64,000 nucleotides of DNA from Streptomyces sp. WP-1 (GTDB lineage Bacteria; Actinomycetota; Actinomycetes; Streptomycetales; Streptomycetaceae): the NCBI RefSeq assembly GCF_030450125.1, contig NZ_CP123923.1, positions 558,001-622,000 of the forward strand. The letters are read 5' to 3'. Numbering within the stretch: the stretch's first letter is position 1; every line of letters starts with the position of its first letter. Below are positions 43,844 through 52,554 of this stretch, one piece after another. Under the pieces are notes generated by a model. It had not been told where the DNA came from. It ran no database searches and saw only the letters and a program-made list of their open reading frames with translations. The position numbers and the translations under genes are program-made.

Positions 43844-45145
43844 CTACGACGCCTCGCCCGGACCCCCTTCGCCGACCCGGGCGGGCTTGCGGACCGCCGC
43901 CGCGGGTGGCCGCTCGCGCCGGGCGCCGTAGGCGATGAAGTAGGCGGGCAGCCTGCGCAACCGCCGGGAGCCGGCGAGCAGATGGGCGACGCGCCGGGCC
44001 CGGTCCGCGTTGCCGAGCGGCGGCCGGCCCTCCAGCACGGGGCGGATGAGGCGGGCGTGGGCCAGCCGCTGGAGGGTCTGGGTGGCGACCGTCGTGGGCC
44101 GGCGGCGCCGCTGCACCCCACGCAGCTCGCGCTCGCTCACGGCACCCCGGCGCAGCGGTCCGGCGAGACGGCGGGCGGTGGCCACGGCGTCCTGGACCGC
44201 GAGGTTGATGCCGATGCCGAAGACCGGGGACATGGCGTGGGCCGCGTCGCCGATGCACAGCAGTCCGGGGCGGTACCAGCGGCGCAGTCGGTCCAGGCGT
44301 ACGTCGAGGAGCTTGACCTCGTCCCAGGAGCGCAGGGTGTCGGCGCGGTCGGCGAGCCAGGGCACGGCGGCGGTGAACTGGGCCCGGAATGTGCCGAGTC
44401 CGGCGGCGCGGCGGCTGCCGTCGGTGCCCTTGGGGATGAGCGCTGCGCACTGCCAGTACTCGCCGCGGTCGATCATCGCGGTGAGGAAGCGGTCGCCCGC
44501 GCCGCCGACCAGCCCGCTCGGATCGTCCACGCGGCGCGGCAGCCGGAACCACCAGGCGTCCATCGGGCAGTCGAAGGAGCGCGGTCCCAGCTCCCGCCGG
44601 GCGCGGGCGAGCGAGCCGCGGCCGTCGCAGGCGACGGTGAGCAGGGCGCGCAGTTCCCCGGTGCGGCCGTCGGCGGTGCGGTAGCGCACCCCGGTCACCC
44701 GTCCCCCCTCCGTCAGGAAGCCGGTGGCCTCCGTGTTCATCCGCAGCCGGAAGGAGGGTTCGCGGCGGGCCTCGTCGGCGAGCAGGTCGAGGAGATCCCA
44801 TTGGGGCACCATTGCCACGTAGTTGTAGGGGCCGCGCAGCACCGAGAGGTCGGCGACGGTGACCTGGGGGCGGCCGGGGTCGACCGGCAGCCGTACGGTG
44901 CGCACCCGGCGCTGCGGCAGCCGGGCGAACCGCTCGGCCAGGCCCAGTTCGTCCAGCAGCGCCAGGGTGGAGGGGTGGACGGTGTCGCCGCGGAAGTCGC
45001 GCAGGAAGTCGGCGTGCTTCTCCAGCACCGTCACCTCCACGCCGGAGCGGGCCAGCAGCAGGGCGAGCACCATGCCCGCGGGGCCGCCGCCCACCACACA
45101 GCAGGTGGTCCGCTCCCCGGGGTCGTCCATGTCCACCGTCTCCAT
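43844..45145 (-). CDS. FAD-dependent monooxygenase (UbiH/PHBH-like)
   Basis: The 433-residue product starts at ATG 45145. N-terminal FAD fold: CCVVGGGPAGMVLALLLARSGVEVTVLEK. FRGDTVHPSTLALLDELGL is typical of this flavoprotein group. The DG motif is TVACDGRGSLARARREL and the GD motif is CIGDAAHAMSPVFGIGINLAVQDAV. The C terminus is basic. It hydroxylates or oxidises an unknown aromatic or polyketide-like compound. It lies 78 bp downstream of xdhC in the same direction and could be co-transcribed. Confidence 0.85.
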   Translation of the reverse strand: METVDMDDPGERTTCCVVGGGPAGMVLALLLARSGVEVTVLEKHADFLRDFRGDTVHPSTLALLDELGLAERFARLPQRRVRTVRLPVDPGRPQVTVADLSVLRGPYNYVAMVPQWDLLDLLADEARREPSFRLRMNTEATGFLTEGGRVTGVRYRTADGRTGELRALLTVACDGRGSLARARRELGPRSFDCPMDAWWFRLPRRVDDPSGLVGGAGDRFLTAMIDRGEYWQCAALIPKGTDGSRRAAGLGTFRAQFTAAVPWLADRADTLRSWDEVKLLDVRLDRLRRWYRPGLLCIGDAAHAMSPVFGIGINLAVQDAVATARRLAGPLRRGAVSERELRGVQRRRRPTTVATQTLQRLAHARLIRPVLEGRPPLGNADRARRVAHLLAGSRRLRRLPAYFIAYGARRERPPAAAVRKPARVGEGGPGEAS

Positions 45146-45173
45146 CGCGTTCCCGCCCTTCGTCGGAGCAGTA

Positions 45174-45191
45174 ATTCATCGAACGGTGAAT
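45174..45191. promoter_or_regulatory. Possible operator upstream of the flavoprotein
   Basis: ATTCATCG-AA-CGGTGAAT is an 18-bp palindrome with one mismatch, 28 bp before the start codon, in an otherwise GC-rich spacer. No regulator is adjacent; this is inference from symmetry and position. Confidence 0.35.
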
Positions 45192-45223
45192 AGCCTGGTC
45201 CTTCCCTACCCACCGTCGTCGTC

Positions 45224-46363
45224 TCATACGCCCGCCGCCACGGCGGATGGCCGGTTCCGGTGGATCGGCGCCCGGCCGCCGGTCAGCGGCGCGCCGGTGC
45301 CGCCCCGCCGGGCGGCGACGATCTCCGCCGTGATGGACAGGGCGGTCTCCTCGGGCGTACGGGCGCCCAGGTCGAGGCCGATCGGCGAGCGCAGCCGGGC
45401 CAGTTGGCGCTCGCTCACGCCCTCCGCGCGCAGCCGCCGCGCCCGGTCCTCGTGGGTGCGCCGGGAGCCCATCGCGCCGACGAACGCGAGCGGCATGCCG
45501 AGGGCCACCTTGAGCAGCGGTACGTCGAACTTCGCGTCGTGGGTGAGCACGCACAGCACGGTCCGCGCGTCGGTCGCGGTGCGCCGCAGATAGCGGTGCG
45601 GCCAGTCGACCACCACCTCGTCGGCGTCGGGGAAGCGGGCCGCGGTGGCGAAGACGGGGCGGGCGTCGCAGACGGTCACATGGTGGCCGAGGAACTTGCC
45701 GGCCCGCGCCAGCGCCGAGGCGAAGTCCACCGCACCGAAGATGATCATGCGCGGGGGCGGCACGTCGGACTCGACCAGCAGGGTGAGGCCGCCGGGGCAG
45801 TGCGAGCCGTCGGCGGAGATCTCCACCGTGCCGGTGCGGCCCGCCTCCAGCAGGGCGCCCGCCTCGGCCGCAGCCCGCCGGTCGAGGTCCGCGTGGCCGC
45901 CGAGCGTGCCCTCGTGGGCGCCGTCGGGCCGCACCAGCAGGGTCCGGCCCAGCAGGTCGTCGGGGCCACGGGCGATCCGGGCGAGGGCCACCGGCTCGCC
46001 CTCGGCGACGAGTGCGAGGGCCGCGGCGAGGACCGGCCGGACGGGCGCCCGCGCGCTTACCGGCGTGACCAGGACGTCGATCACCCCGCCGCAGGTCAGC
46101 CCGACCGCGAAGGCGTCCTTGTCGCTGTACCCGAACCGCTCGACGACGCTCCGGCCGCTCTCCAGCGCCTCCTGGCACAGCGCGTAGACCGCGCCCTCGA
46201 CGCAGCCGCCGGAGACCGAGCCGATCACGGTCCCCGCGCGGTCGACGGCGAGGGCGGCGCCGGGATCGCGCGGGGCGCTGCCGCCGACGGACACCACGGT
46301 GGCGACCGCGAACTCCCGCCCCTCGCCCAGCCATCGGGTCAGCTCGGCGGCCAGGTCAAGCAT
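45224..46363 (-). CDS. xdhC: XdhC/CoxI-family molybdenum cofactor insertion protein
   Basis: The 379-residue product starts at ATG 46363. The N-terminal XdhC domain has ATVVSVGGSAPRDPGAALAV and GSVSGGCVEGAVY with the conserved Cys. FGLTCGG-type residues appear as VGLTCGGVIDVLV. The C-terminal Rossmann domain (MIIFGAVDFASALARAGKFLGHHVTVCDARP) and FVGAMGSRRTHEDRARRL complete the family. XdhC proteins bind, sulfurate and deliver Moco to xanthine or aldehyde oxidoreductases. It overlaps the catalytic subunit gene by 8 bp. Confidence 0.92.
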   Translation of the reverse strand: MLDLAAELTRWLGEGREFAVATVVSVGGSAPRDPGAALAVDRAGTVIGSVSGGCVEGAVYALCQEALESGRSVVERFGYSDKDAFAVGLTCGGVIDVLVTPVSARAPVRPVLAAALALVAEGEPVALARIARGPDDLLGRTLLVRPDGAHEGTLGGHADLDRRAAAEAGALLEAGRTGTVEISADGSHCPGGLTLLVESDVPPPRMIIFGAVDFASALARAGKFLGHHVTVCDARPVFATAARFPDADEVVVDWPHRYLRRTATDARTVLCVLTHDAKFDVPLLKVALGMPLAFVGAMGSRRTHEDRARRLRAEGVSERQLARLRSPIGLDLGARTPEETALSITAEIVAARRGGTGAPLTGGRAPIHRNRPSAVAAGV

Positions 46364-48491
46364 CCGGCGCCCCCGCCGTCAGGACGCGCCGCGGAGTGAT
46401 CGGCAGATCGCGGTGGCGGACGCCGGTGGCGTGCCGGACGGCGTTGGCGACGGCGGCCGCGGCGCCCACGATGCCGATCTCGCCGATGCCCTTGATGCCG
46501 ACCGGGTCGTCCGGGTCCGGGTCCTCGATCCAGTCGGCCTCGATGCGCGGGACGTCCGCGTGGGTCGCGACGTGATACCCGGCGAGGTCGGCGCCCACGA
46601 GACCGCCCGAGGCATGGTCGCGCAGCGCCTCCTCGTGCAGGGCCATGGAGATGCCCCAGGTCATGCCGCCGAGGAACTGGTTGCGCGCGGTGAGCGGATT
46701 GATGATCCGGCCCGCCGCGAAGATCCCGAGCATCCGGCGCACCCGCACCTCGCCGGTGGTGACGTCCACGGCCACCTCGGCGAACTGGGCGCCGAAGGAG
46801 TGCCGTTCGGCGGCGGCGAGCGCGCCGATGGCCGCGGTGGTGTCGGAGCGGACGGTGATGCCCTCGGCCGGGATGTCGGCGCCGAGGGCGAGCCGCTCGC
46901 GCAGTTCCTCGGCCGCGAGCTTGACCGCCCAGGACCAGGAGCGGGTGCCCATGGAGCCGCCGGCGATCATCGCCGGTCCGAAGGCGCTGTCGCCGATGCG
47001 GACCCGGACCCGCTCGGGTGCCACGCCCAGCGCGTCCGCGGCGACCAGGGTGAGGGCCGTACGGGCGCCGGTGCCGATGTCGGCGGCGGCGATCCGGACG
47101 GTGAAGGCACCGTCCGGGTGGGCGGTGGCGGTCGCGGTGGAGGGTGCCGCGCCCGCCTGGAAGGAGGCCGCGGCGGTGCCGGTGCCCAGCAGCCAGCGGC
47201 CGTCGCGGCGCGCGCCGGGGCGCGGGTCGCGGCCGGCCCAGCCGAACCGGCGGGCGCCCTCCCGGAAGCATTCGGCCAGCCGCCGGCCCGCGAACGGCAG
47301 GCCCGAGACCGGCCCGCGCCGGGCGTCGTTGCGCAGCCGCAGTTCGATCGGGTCGAGCCCGCAGGCGACGGCGAGTTCGTCCAGCGCGGACTCCAGCGCG
47401 AAGGAACCCGGCGCCTCGCCCGGGGCACGCATGAAGGTCGGGCTCGGCACATCGAGCCGTACCACGCGGTTCTCGGTGCGGTGGGCGTCGGCGTCGTACA
47501 TCACCCGCGCCACCCCGGCGCTCGGCTCCACGAACTCGTAGACGGTGGAGGTGTGGCTGAGGGCGCGGTGTTCCAGGGCCCGCAGCCGCCCCTCGGCGTC
47601 GGCGCCGAGCCTGATCCGCTGCACGGTGGGGCTGCGGTGGCCGGCCAGGGTGAACATCTGACGGCGGGTCATGACCACGCGGACGGGGCGCTTGAGCACG
47701 CTCGCGGCCATCGCGGCGGCCACCTGGTGGGCGCGCACGCCCTTGCTGCCGAAGCCGCCGCCGACGTGTTCGGAGCGCACCCGTACGGCGGCCGGGTCGA
47801 GCGAGAAGAGGCTGGCCAGGTCGCCCCCGACCCAGGTGGCGCCCTGGTTGGAGTCGACCACTTCGAGGCGGCCGTCGTCCCACCGGGCGGTGGCCGCGTG
47901 CGGCTCCATCGGGTTGTGGTGCTCTTCGGGGGTGGTGTACTCGGCGTCCAACGTCACGGCGGAGGCGGCGAGTTCGGCCTCGATGTCGCCCTTCTCCGTC
48001 AGCGCCGGCATGACTCCGTCCAGCGGGTAGGCGTCGGGGCTTTGCGCGGTGAAGTCGGTTGTGGACGGCTCCGGTTCGTAGTGCACCACCAGCGACTCGG
48101 CTGCCTCCCGGGCCTGTTCGGAGGTCTCGGCCACGACGAGCGCCACCGGCCAGCCCAGGTGCGGCACCCGGTCGTGCTGGAACACCGCGCAGGTCGGGTC
48201 GGGCCGCATGCCCAGCAGACCGGCGAAGTCGGTGTTCAGGCGCAGCGCGTTGCGGTGGTCGAGGACCGCGAGGACGCCGGGCATGGCGAGCACCGCGTCG
48301 GTGTCGAGGGCACTGACGCGGCCGCGGGCGACCGTGGAGAGGGCCAGCCAGCCGTGGGCGAGGTCGGCGAACGGGATCTCGCCCGCGTACCGGGCGGCGC
48401 CGGTGACCTTCTCGACGCCCTCGACGCGGGTGCGGGCGGTGCCGACGGACGGTGCGCGGGTGGCCGTCCCGGTGGCGGTGACGGTGGTCAT
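46356..48491 (-). CDS. paoC: Molybdopterin-binding subunit of aldehyde/xanthine oxidoreductase (PaoC-like)
   Basis: The 711-residue product starts at ATG 48491, overlapping the FAD-subunit stop (ATGA). N-terminal a/b hammerhead: GAARYAGEIPFADLAHGWLALSTVARG. The Moco-binding segments include GGGFGSKG, MRAPGEAPGSFALE, SMGTRSWSWAV and the C-terminal GIKGIGEIGIVGAAAAVANAV with the catalytic Glu in GIGE. It is closest in layout to E. coli YagR/PaoC, which oxidises aromatic aldehydes. It forms the large subunit of a heterotrimer with the two genes upstream. Confidence 0.92.
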   Translation of the reverse strand: MTTVTATGTATRAPSVGTARTRVEGVEKVTGAARYAGEIPFADLAHGWLALSTVARGRVSALDTDAVLAMPGVLAVLDHRNALRLNTDFAGLLGMRPDPTCAVFQHDRVPHLGWPVALVVAETSEQAREAAESLVVHYEPEPSTTDFTAQSPDAYPLDGVMPALTEKGDIEAELAASAVTLDAEYTTPEEHHNPMEPHAATARWDDGRLEVVDSNQGATWVGGDLASLFSLDPAAVRVRSEHVGGGFGSKGVRAHQVAAAMAASVLKRPVRVVMTRRQMFTLAGHRSPTVQRIRLGADAEGRLRALEHRALSHTSTVYEFVEPSAGVARVMYDADAHRTENRVVRLDVPSPTFMRAPGEAPGSFALESALDELAVACGLDPIELRLRNDARRGPVSGLPFAGRRLAECFREGARRFGWAGRDPRPGARRDGRWLLGTGTAAASFQAGAAPSTATATAHPDGAFTVRIAAADIGTGARTALTLVAADALGVAPERVRVRIGDSAFGPAMIAGGSMGTRSWSWAVKLAAEELRERLALGADIPAEGITVRSDTTAAIGALAAAERHSFGAQFAEVAVDVTTGEVRVRRMLGIFAAGRIINPLTARNQFLGGMTWGISMALHEEALRDHASGGLVGADLAGYHVATHADVPRIEADWIEDPDPDDPVGIKGIGEIGIVGAAAAVANAVRHATGVRHRDLPITPRRVLTAGAPDA

Positions 48492-49480
48492 CGGGCGGCC
48501 TCCTCGGCGAGTTCGGTGAGGACGGATACGACGAGGTTGCGCATCAGGGTCACCTTGTATCCGTTGTGCGGCAGCGGCCGGGCGGCGGCCAGTTCGGCCT
48601 CGGCCGCGGCGGCGTAGGTCTCGGGTACGGCCGGCGCCCCGGTCAGTACCGCTTCGGCGGCCCGGGCCCGCCAGGGCCGGGAGGCGACCGCGCCGAGGGC
48701 CAGCCTCGCCTCGCGCACGACGCCGTCCCCGATGTCGAGCGCGGCCGCGAGGGAGCCGATGGCGAACGCGTACGAGGCGCGCTCGCGCACCTTGCGGTAG
48801 CGGGAGCGGGCGGCGACGGGCGCGGGCGGCAGGACGACGCCGGTGATCAGCGCGCCGGGCGGCAGGGCGGTCTCCAGGTGCGGGGTGTCGCCGACCGGCA
48901 GATAGAACTCGGTGAGCGGCAACTCGCCCGGTCCGTCGGCGGTTTCGTACTGGACGACGGCGTCGAAGGCGGTGAGCGGGACGGCCATGTCCGAGGGGTG
49001 TACGGCCACGCAGTGCTCGGAGGCGCCGAGGATCGCGTGGTTGTGGTGCTCGCCCTCGACGGCGGGGCAACCGCTGCCCGGGATCCGCTTGTTGCAGGGC
49101 CGGGTGACATCGGTGAAGTAGCCGCAGCGGGTGCGCTGGAGCAGGTTCCCGCCGACCGTGGCCATGTTGCGCAGCTGCCCGGAGGCACCGGCCAGCACGG
49201 CCTGGGCCAGCGCCGGGTAGCGGCGGCGCACCTCGGGGTGGGCGGCGAGGTCGGCGTTGGTGACGGTGGCGCCGATGCGCAGACCGCCGTCGCGCGTCGA
49301 CTCGACCCGGTCGAGCGGGAGTTCACGGATGTCGACCAGCCGGGTGGGGCGTTCGACGCCGGTCTTCATCAGGTCCACGAGATTGGTGCCGCCGCCGAGG
49401 TAGCGGGTGTCCGGGTCGGCGCCGAGCAGGGCGACGGCGCCCGCGACGTCGGTGGCCCGCCGGTAGTCGAACTCCCTCAT
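48488..49480 (-). CDS. paoB: FAD-binding subunit with extra 4Fe-4S insert (PaoB-like)
   Basis: The 330-residue product starts at ATG 49480. The FAD-binding RYLGGGTNLVDLMK and ATVGGNLLQRTRCGYF motifs are those of CoxM/XdhB-like subunits. The insert RTRCGYFTDVTRPCNKRIPGSGCPA closely matches the YagS/PaoB segment that binds an additional 4Fe-4S cluster, which plain xanthine dehydrogenases lack. HAILGASEHCVAVHPSDMAVPL follows as in PaoB. Overlapping stops and starts (ATGA) on both sides show tight coupling. Confidence 0.92.
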   Translation of the reverse strand: MREFDYRRATDVAGAVALLGADPDTRYLGGGTNLVDLMKTGVERPTRLVDIRELPLDRVESTRDGGLRIGATVTNADLAAHPEVRRRYPALAQAVLAGASGQLRNMATVGGNLLQRTRCGYFTDVTRPCNKRIPGSGCPAVEGEHHNHAILGASEHCVAVHPSDMAVPLTAFDAVVQYETADGPGELPLTEFYLPVGDTPHLETALPPGALITGVVLPPAPVAARSRYRKVRERASYAFAIGSLAAALDIGDGVVREARLALGAVASRPWRARAAEAVLTGAPAVPETYAAAAEAELAAARPLPHNGYKVTLMRNLVVSVLTELAEEAAR

Positions 49481-50049
49481 GCCACGGCCTCCTCGGACTC
49501 GGTCGCGGCAGCCGTGCGCTCGCCGTCCGCCGCCGCCCTGGCCACGGCCTCGACGATGGCGACGTAGGCACCGCACCGGCACAGGTTGCCGCTCATGCGC
49601 TCCCGGATCTCCTCGGCGCTCAGCGGGGGCGGTCCGGCCTCGGGCCGGATGTCGTCGGTGACGGCGCTCGGCAGGCCCTCCGCGTGTTCCCGGAGCATCC
49701 CGATCGCCGAACAGATCTGGCCCGGGGTGCAGTAACCGCACTGGTAGCCGTCGAGTTCGAGGAACGCCCGCTGCACGGGATGCAGCCGGTCCCCCTCGGC
49801 GACGCCCTCGATCGTGGTGATCTCCCGCCCCTCGGCCGCCACGGCCAGTTGCAGACAGGAGACCGTCCTGCGTCCGTCCGACAGGACGGTGCAGGCCCCG
49901 CATTGCCCTTGATCACAGCCTTTCTTGGTGCCGGTCAGGGTGAGGTGTTCACGCAGCGCGTCGAGCAGGGTGGTGCGGTGGTCGACGGGCAGTGTGAACT
50001 TCTCGCCGTTGATGTGCAGGGTGATGACACTGGACGTCGAGGAGGCCAT
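49477..50049 (-). CDS. paoA: 2Fe-2S subunit of aldehyde oxidoreductase (PaoA-like)
   Basis: The start is ATG 50049 ([16 protein letters not shown]), preceded by GAAAGAAG; the 35 in-frame codons upstream look unstructured. 190 residues. The plant-type ferredoxin motif is [12 protein letters not shown] with a later SCLQL. The second 2Fe-2S domain has [11 protein letters not shown] and NLCRCGAY. No Tat signal is evident, unlike E. coli PaoA, so the enzyme is probably cytoplasmic here. It is first in the paoABC-xdhC operon, divergent from a TetR gene. Confidence 0.92.
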   Translation of the reverse strand: MASSTSSVITLHINGEKFTLPVDHRTTLLDALREHLTLTGTKKGCDQGQCGACTVLSDGRRTVSCLQLAVAAEGREITTIEGVAEGDRLHPVQRAFLELDGYQCGYCTPGQICSAIGMLREHAEGLPSAVTDDIRPEAGPPPLSAEEIRERMSGNLCRCGAYVAIVEAVARAAADGERTAAATESEEAVA

Positions 50050-50084
50050 GGCAGCTTCTTTCGCATTTCCAGAAAACACATGAG

Positions 50085-50170
50085 GTGCGGAGCCGTTGTA
50101 TGCCGAGCCGTTGATATGCGGAGCGGTGACTTTTGGTATGTGGAGCGGTGACATGCGGAGCCGGTGCGGA
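50085..50170. repeat. Imperfect repeats of ATGCGGAGCSGTGA type, about five copies
   Basis: The motif (T)ATGNGGAGC(C/G)G(T)TGA recurs at about 50085, 50099, 50115, 50137 and 50153 with spacing of 14-22 bp. It sits immediately upstream of the PaoA-like start. The copies are partly palindromic in none of the registers I tried. Confidence 0.65.
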
Positions 50171-50261
50171 GCGCCGTGCGGGGCGATGCGGATCGCCGTG
50201 GTGGGGGGCGGCGGCCCGATGGCTGCCGCGGTGGCGGTTCCGCGGCTATCGTGGAGTCAAC

Positions 50262-50306
50262 CGGACAGCTGTCCGTTACTTCGGAAACGTAACGGACACT
50301 TGTCCG
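50262..50306. promoter_or_regulatory. Two TetR-type operators
   Basis: CGGACA-GC-TGTCCG (50262-50275) and CGGACA-CT-TGTCCG (50293-50306) are 14-bp palindromes with centres 31 bp apart. GTTAC and GTAAC lie between them in mirror orientation. They lie 44-88 bp upstream of the tetR start and within 260 bp of paoA. Confidence 0.75.
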
Positions 50307-50349
50307 CTCAGCAAGGGCGAGGTTCGGCCACGCCCCTCGGGGAGGACGA

Positions 50350-50928
50350 GTGCCGCACATGCAGGACTCACCACGGCGCTCGGACGCGCAGCGCAACCGG
50401 GAGCGCATCCTGGAGGTGGCGCTGGCCGAGCTGTCGCGCTGCCCGGACGTCCCGCTGAGCGCCATCGCCCGCAAGGCGGGGGTCGGCCAGGGGACCTTCT
50501 ACCGCAACTTCCCGGGCCGCGAGTCCCTGGTCCTGGAGATCTACCGCCACGAGATGGGCCATGTCGCCGACAGCGCGGCGCAGTTGCTGGACACCCTGCC
50601 GCCCGCGCAGGCCCTGCGCGCCTGGATGGACCGGCTCTCCGAGTTCGCCATGACCAAGGCCGGTCTTGCCGACGCGATCCGGCAGGTCACCGGCGCGCCG
50701 GGCGGCCCGGCCAAGCCCGCGCACACCCCGGTGACCGACGCGGCGGCGCTGCTGCTGCGGGCCGGCGAGGAGGCCGGCACCATCCGGCCCGGCGTCACCG
50801 CGGACGACTTCATGCTCGCCATCGCCGGCCTGTGGCAGCTCGACCCGCGCGAGGACTGGCGGCCGCGCGCCACCCGGCTCCTCGACCTGGTGATGGACGG
50901 CCTGCGCCGGGGCGCGCCCGGAGGCTGA
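50350..50928 (+). CDS. TetR family regulator of the aldehyde oxidoreductase operon
   Basis: The 192-residue product starts at GTG 50350 after GGGAGGAC. HTH: DAQRNRERILEVALAELSRCPDVPLSAIARKAGVGQGTFYRNFPGRESLVLEIY, with the TFYRNF recognition helix. The C-terminal all-helical domain follows. It is divergent from paoABC-xdhC, with two identical-type palindromes between, and is the likely repressor; an aldehyde or aromatic inducer is inference from the target. Confidence 0.88.
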   Translation: MPHMQDSPRRSDAQRNRERILEVALAELSRCPDVPLSAIARKAGVGQGTFYRNFPGRESLVLEIYRHEMGHVADSAAQLLDTLPPAQALRAWMDRLSEFAMTKAGLADAIRQVTGAPGGPAKPAHTPVTDAAALLLRAGEEAGTIRPGVTADDFMLAIAGLWQLDPREDWRPRATRLLDLVMDGLRRGAPGG

Positions 50929-51055
50929 GCCGCGGCGGGTCCCGCGCGAACGGCACCCCCGAAGAAACCCGGACAGATTTTCGCATCCCGGATGATGACT
51001 CGGCCTACTTCGGGGCACACGGTACCCAGGAACGTTCGTCGACAGGAGGCGGGCC

Positions 51056-51211
51056 ATGATCGCCCTCGGCATCATCTTGCTCATCGTCGGATTCCTCACC
51101 GGGATATCCATTCTGTGGACCATCGGAATCATCCTTCTGGTGGTCGGCGCGGTGCTGTGGATCCTCGGATCGGTGGGACACGCGGTCGGAGGCCGCCGGC
51201 ACTACTGGTGA
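51056..51211 (+). CDS. DUF6131-like small membrane protein
   Basis: The 51-residue product starts at ATG 51056 behind CAGGAGG. It consists of two hydrophobic helices (MIALGIILLIVGFLTGI, then TIGIILLVVGAVLWILG) and a basic His/Arg C-terminal tail GRRHYW. I recognise it as DUF6131, a short streptomycete membrane protein family of unknown function. It lies 151 bp upstream of the PP2C phosphatase gene. Confidence 0.75.
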   Translation: MIALGIILLIVGFLTGISILWTIGIILLVVGAVLWILGSVGHAVGGRRHYW

Positions 51212-51362
51212 ACCGTTCCCCCGGCCGGGCTCCCCGGTCCCCCGGTAGGGCCCGTTGGCCCCCGGGTACCGGAACATGCCGCTGAGTGGAGCAATGACCG
51301 GTGCGGCGTGGACCCGCACACCAGGCTGGATCCTTGTCCAGCCCGTGTGACAGGAGTCCCGT

Positions 51363-52538
51363 GTGCGAAGTCCACGTCGCCTGCCGGAGGTCGGTGCCGC
51401 CACGCGCACCGGAGCACCGGCGCCTCCGAGGTGGATGCGCTGGCTCCCGGTGTTCTACGTCGCGGCCGTACTGATCCTCGAACCGATCACGCCCGTCGAC
51501 TGGCCCGTGAGCTTTCTGCTGGTCGCCCTTCCGCTGGTGACCGCGTTCGCGCACGGGCCCCGTACGGTCGCGGGGGCCACGGTCTTCGCCGTCGTCATGG
51601 AGGGGATCCTGGCCGGCACGCCGTGCTGCGCCGGCCGACCGGTCGGCTATCTGTGGGACCGCCACTACGTCGCCGACTACGTCTGCACGGCCCTGGTGGG
51701 CGCGCTCGGCACGATCCTCGCCGCGCACCGCATCCGCCGTGAACGCACCCTGGCCGACGTGCGGTTCGTGGCCGACATCGCGCAGCGCGTGCTGCTGCGC
51801 CCGCTTCCGCAGCGGATCGGCAATCTGCTCCTGGAGAGCCTGTATCTGTCCGCCGCCGCGGAGGCGCGCATCGGCGGCGACCTCTACGAGGCGGTGCCCA
51901 CCGCGTTCGGTGTACGGCTGCTCATCGGCGATGTGCGCGGCAAGGGGCTGCTCGCGGTGGAGACGGCCGCGGCGCTGCTCGGCGCGTTCCGCGAGGCCGC
52001 GCACGACGAGCCCGATCTCGCCGCCCTGGCCCTGCGCATGGAGCGCAGCATGACGCGCCGGGCCGAGCACCTCGGCGGCAGCGAGATCGGCGAGCGGTTC
52101 GTGACCGCGATCTTCGCCGAGATCCCGGCCGACGGGCGGACCGTCCGGGTCGTCAACTGCGGCCATCCGCCGCCGCTGCTGATCCGCGCCGACGAGGTGC
52201 TGGAGCTGGACAGCGGCTGCTCGGGCCCCCCGCTGAACCTCGGCGTACTGCTGCCGGACCCGCACCACGTCGACAGCTACCCCTTCGAACCCGGCGAGCA
52301 GTTGCTGCTGTACACGGACGGCGTGACCGAGACCCGGGACCCGTCCGGCACCTTCTACCCCCTGGCGCGGCGCCTGCGCTCCTTCGGCCCGCTGCCCCCG
52401 CACGAGCTGCTGGAGCGGCTGCACCACGATCTGCTGGAGTACAGCGGCGACAGCCTCCAGGACGACACGGCGGCCCTCGCGGCGTGTCTGCTCGCCGACG
52501 ACGGGATCCGCGCCGTGGACAAGCCGCACACGCCCTAG
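51363..52538 (+). CDS. Membrane-bound PP2C (SpoIIE-type) serine phosphatase
   Basis: The 391-residue product starts at GTG 51363 after AGGAGT. Three hydrophobic helices (residues ~28-125) precede the SpoIIE phosphatase domain: AAAEARIGGDLYEAV (metal Asp), GVRLLIGDVRGKGL (metal Asp), NCGHPPPLLI, LLLYTDGVTETRD and DDTAALAACLL. These are the acidic residues binding Mn/Mg. Such RsbU-like phosphatases dephosphorylate anti-sigma antagonists. It ends 16 bp from the convergent PAS-GAF-PP2C gene. Confidence 0.9.
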   Translation: MRSPRRLPEVGAATRTGAPAPPRWMRWLPVFYVAAVLILEPITPVDWPVSFLLVALPLVTAFAHGPRTVAGATVFAVVMEGILAGTPCCAGRPVGYLWDRHYVADYVCTALVGALGTILAAHRIRRERTLADVRFVADIAQRVLLRPLPQRIGNLLLESLYLSAAAEARIGGDLYEAVPTAFGVRLLIGDVRGKGLLAVETAAALLGAFREAAHDEPDLAALALRMERSMTRRAEHLGGSEIGERFVTAIFAEIPADGRTVRVVNCGHPPPLLIRADEVLELDSGCSGPPLNLGVLLPDPHHVDSYPFEPGEQLLLYTDGVTETRDPSGTFYPLARRLRSFGPLPPHELLERLHHDLLEYSGDSLQDDTAALAACLLADDGIRAVDKPHTP

Positions 52539-52554
52539 CCGAGCCATCCGTCCC

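Noticed and set aside
43824..46334. 836-codon minus-strand frame
   Set aside because: Shadow frame over the flavoprotein and xdhC genes, whose family motifs lie in other frames.
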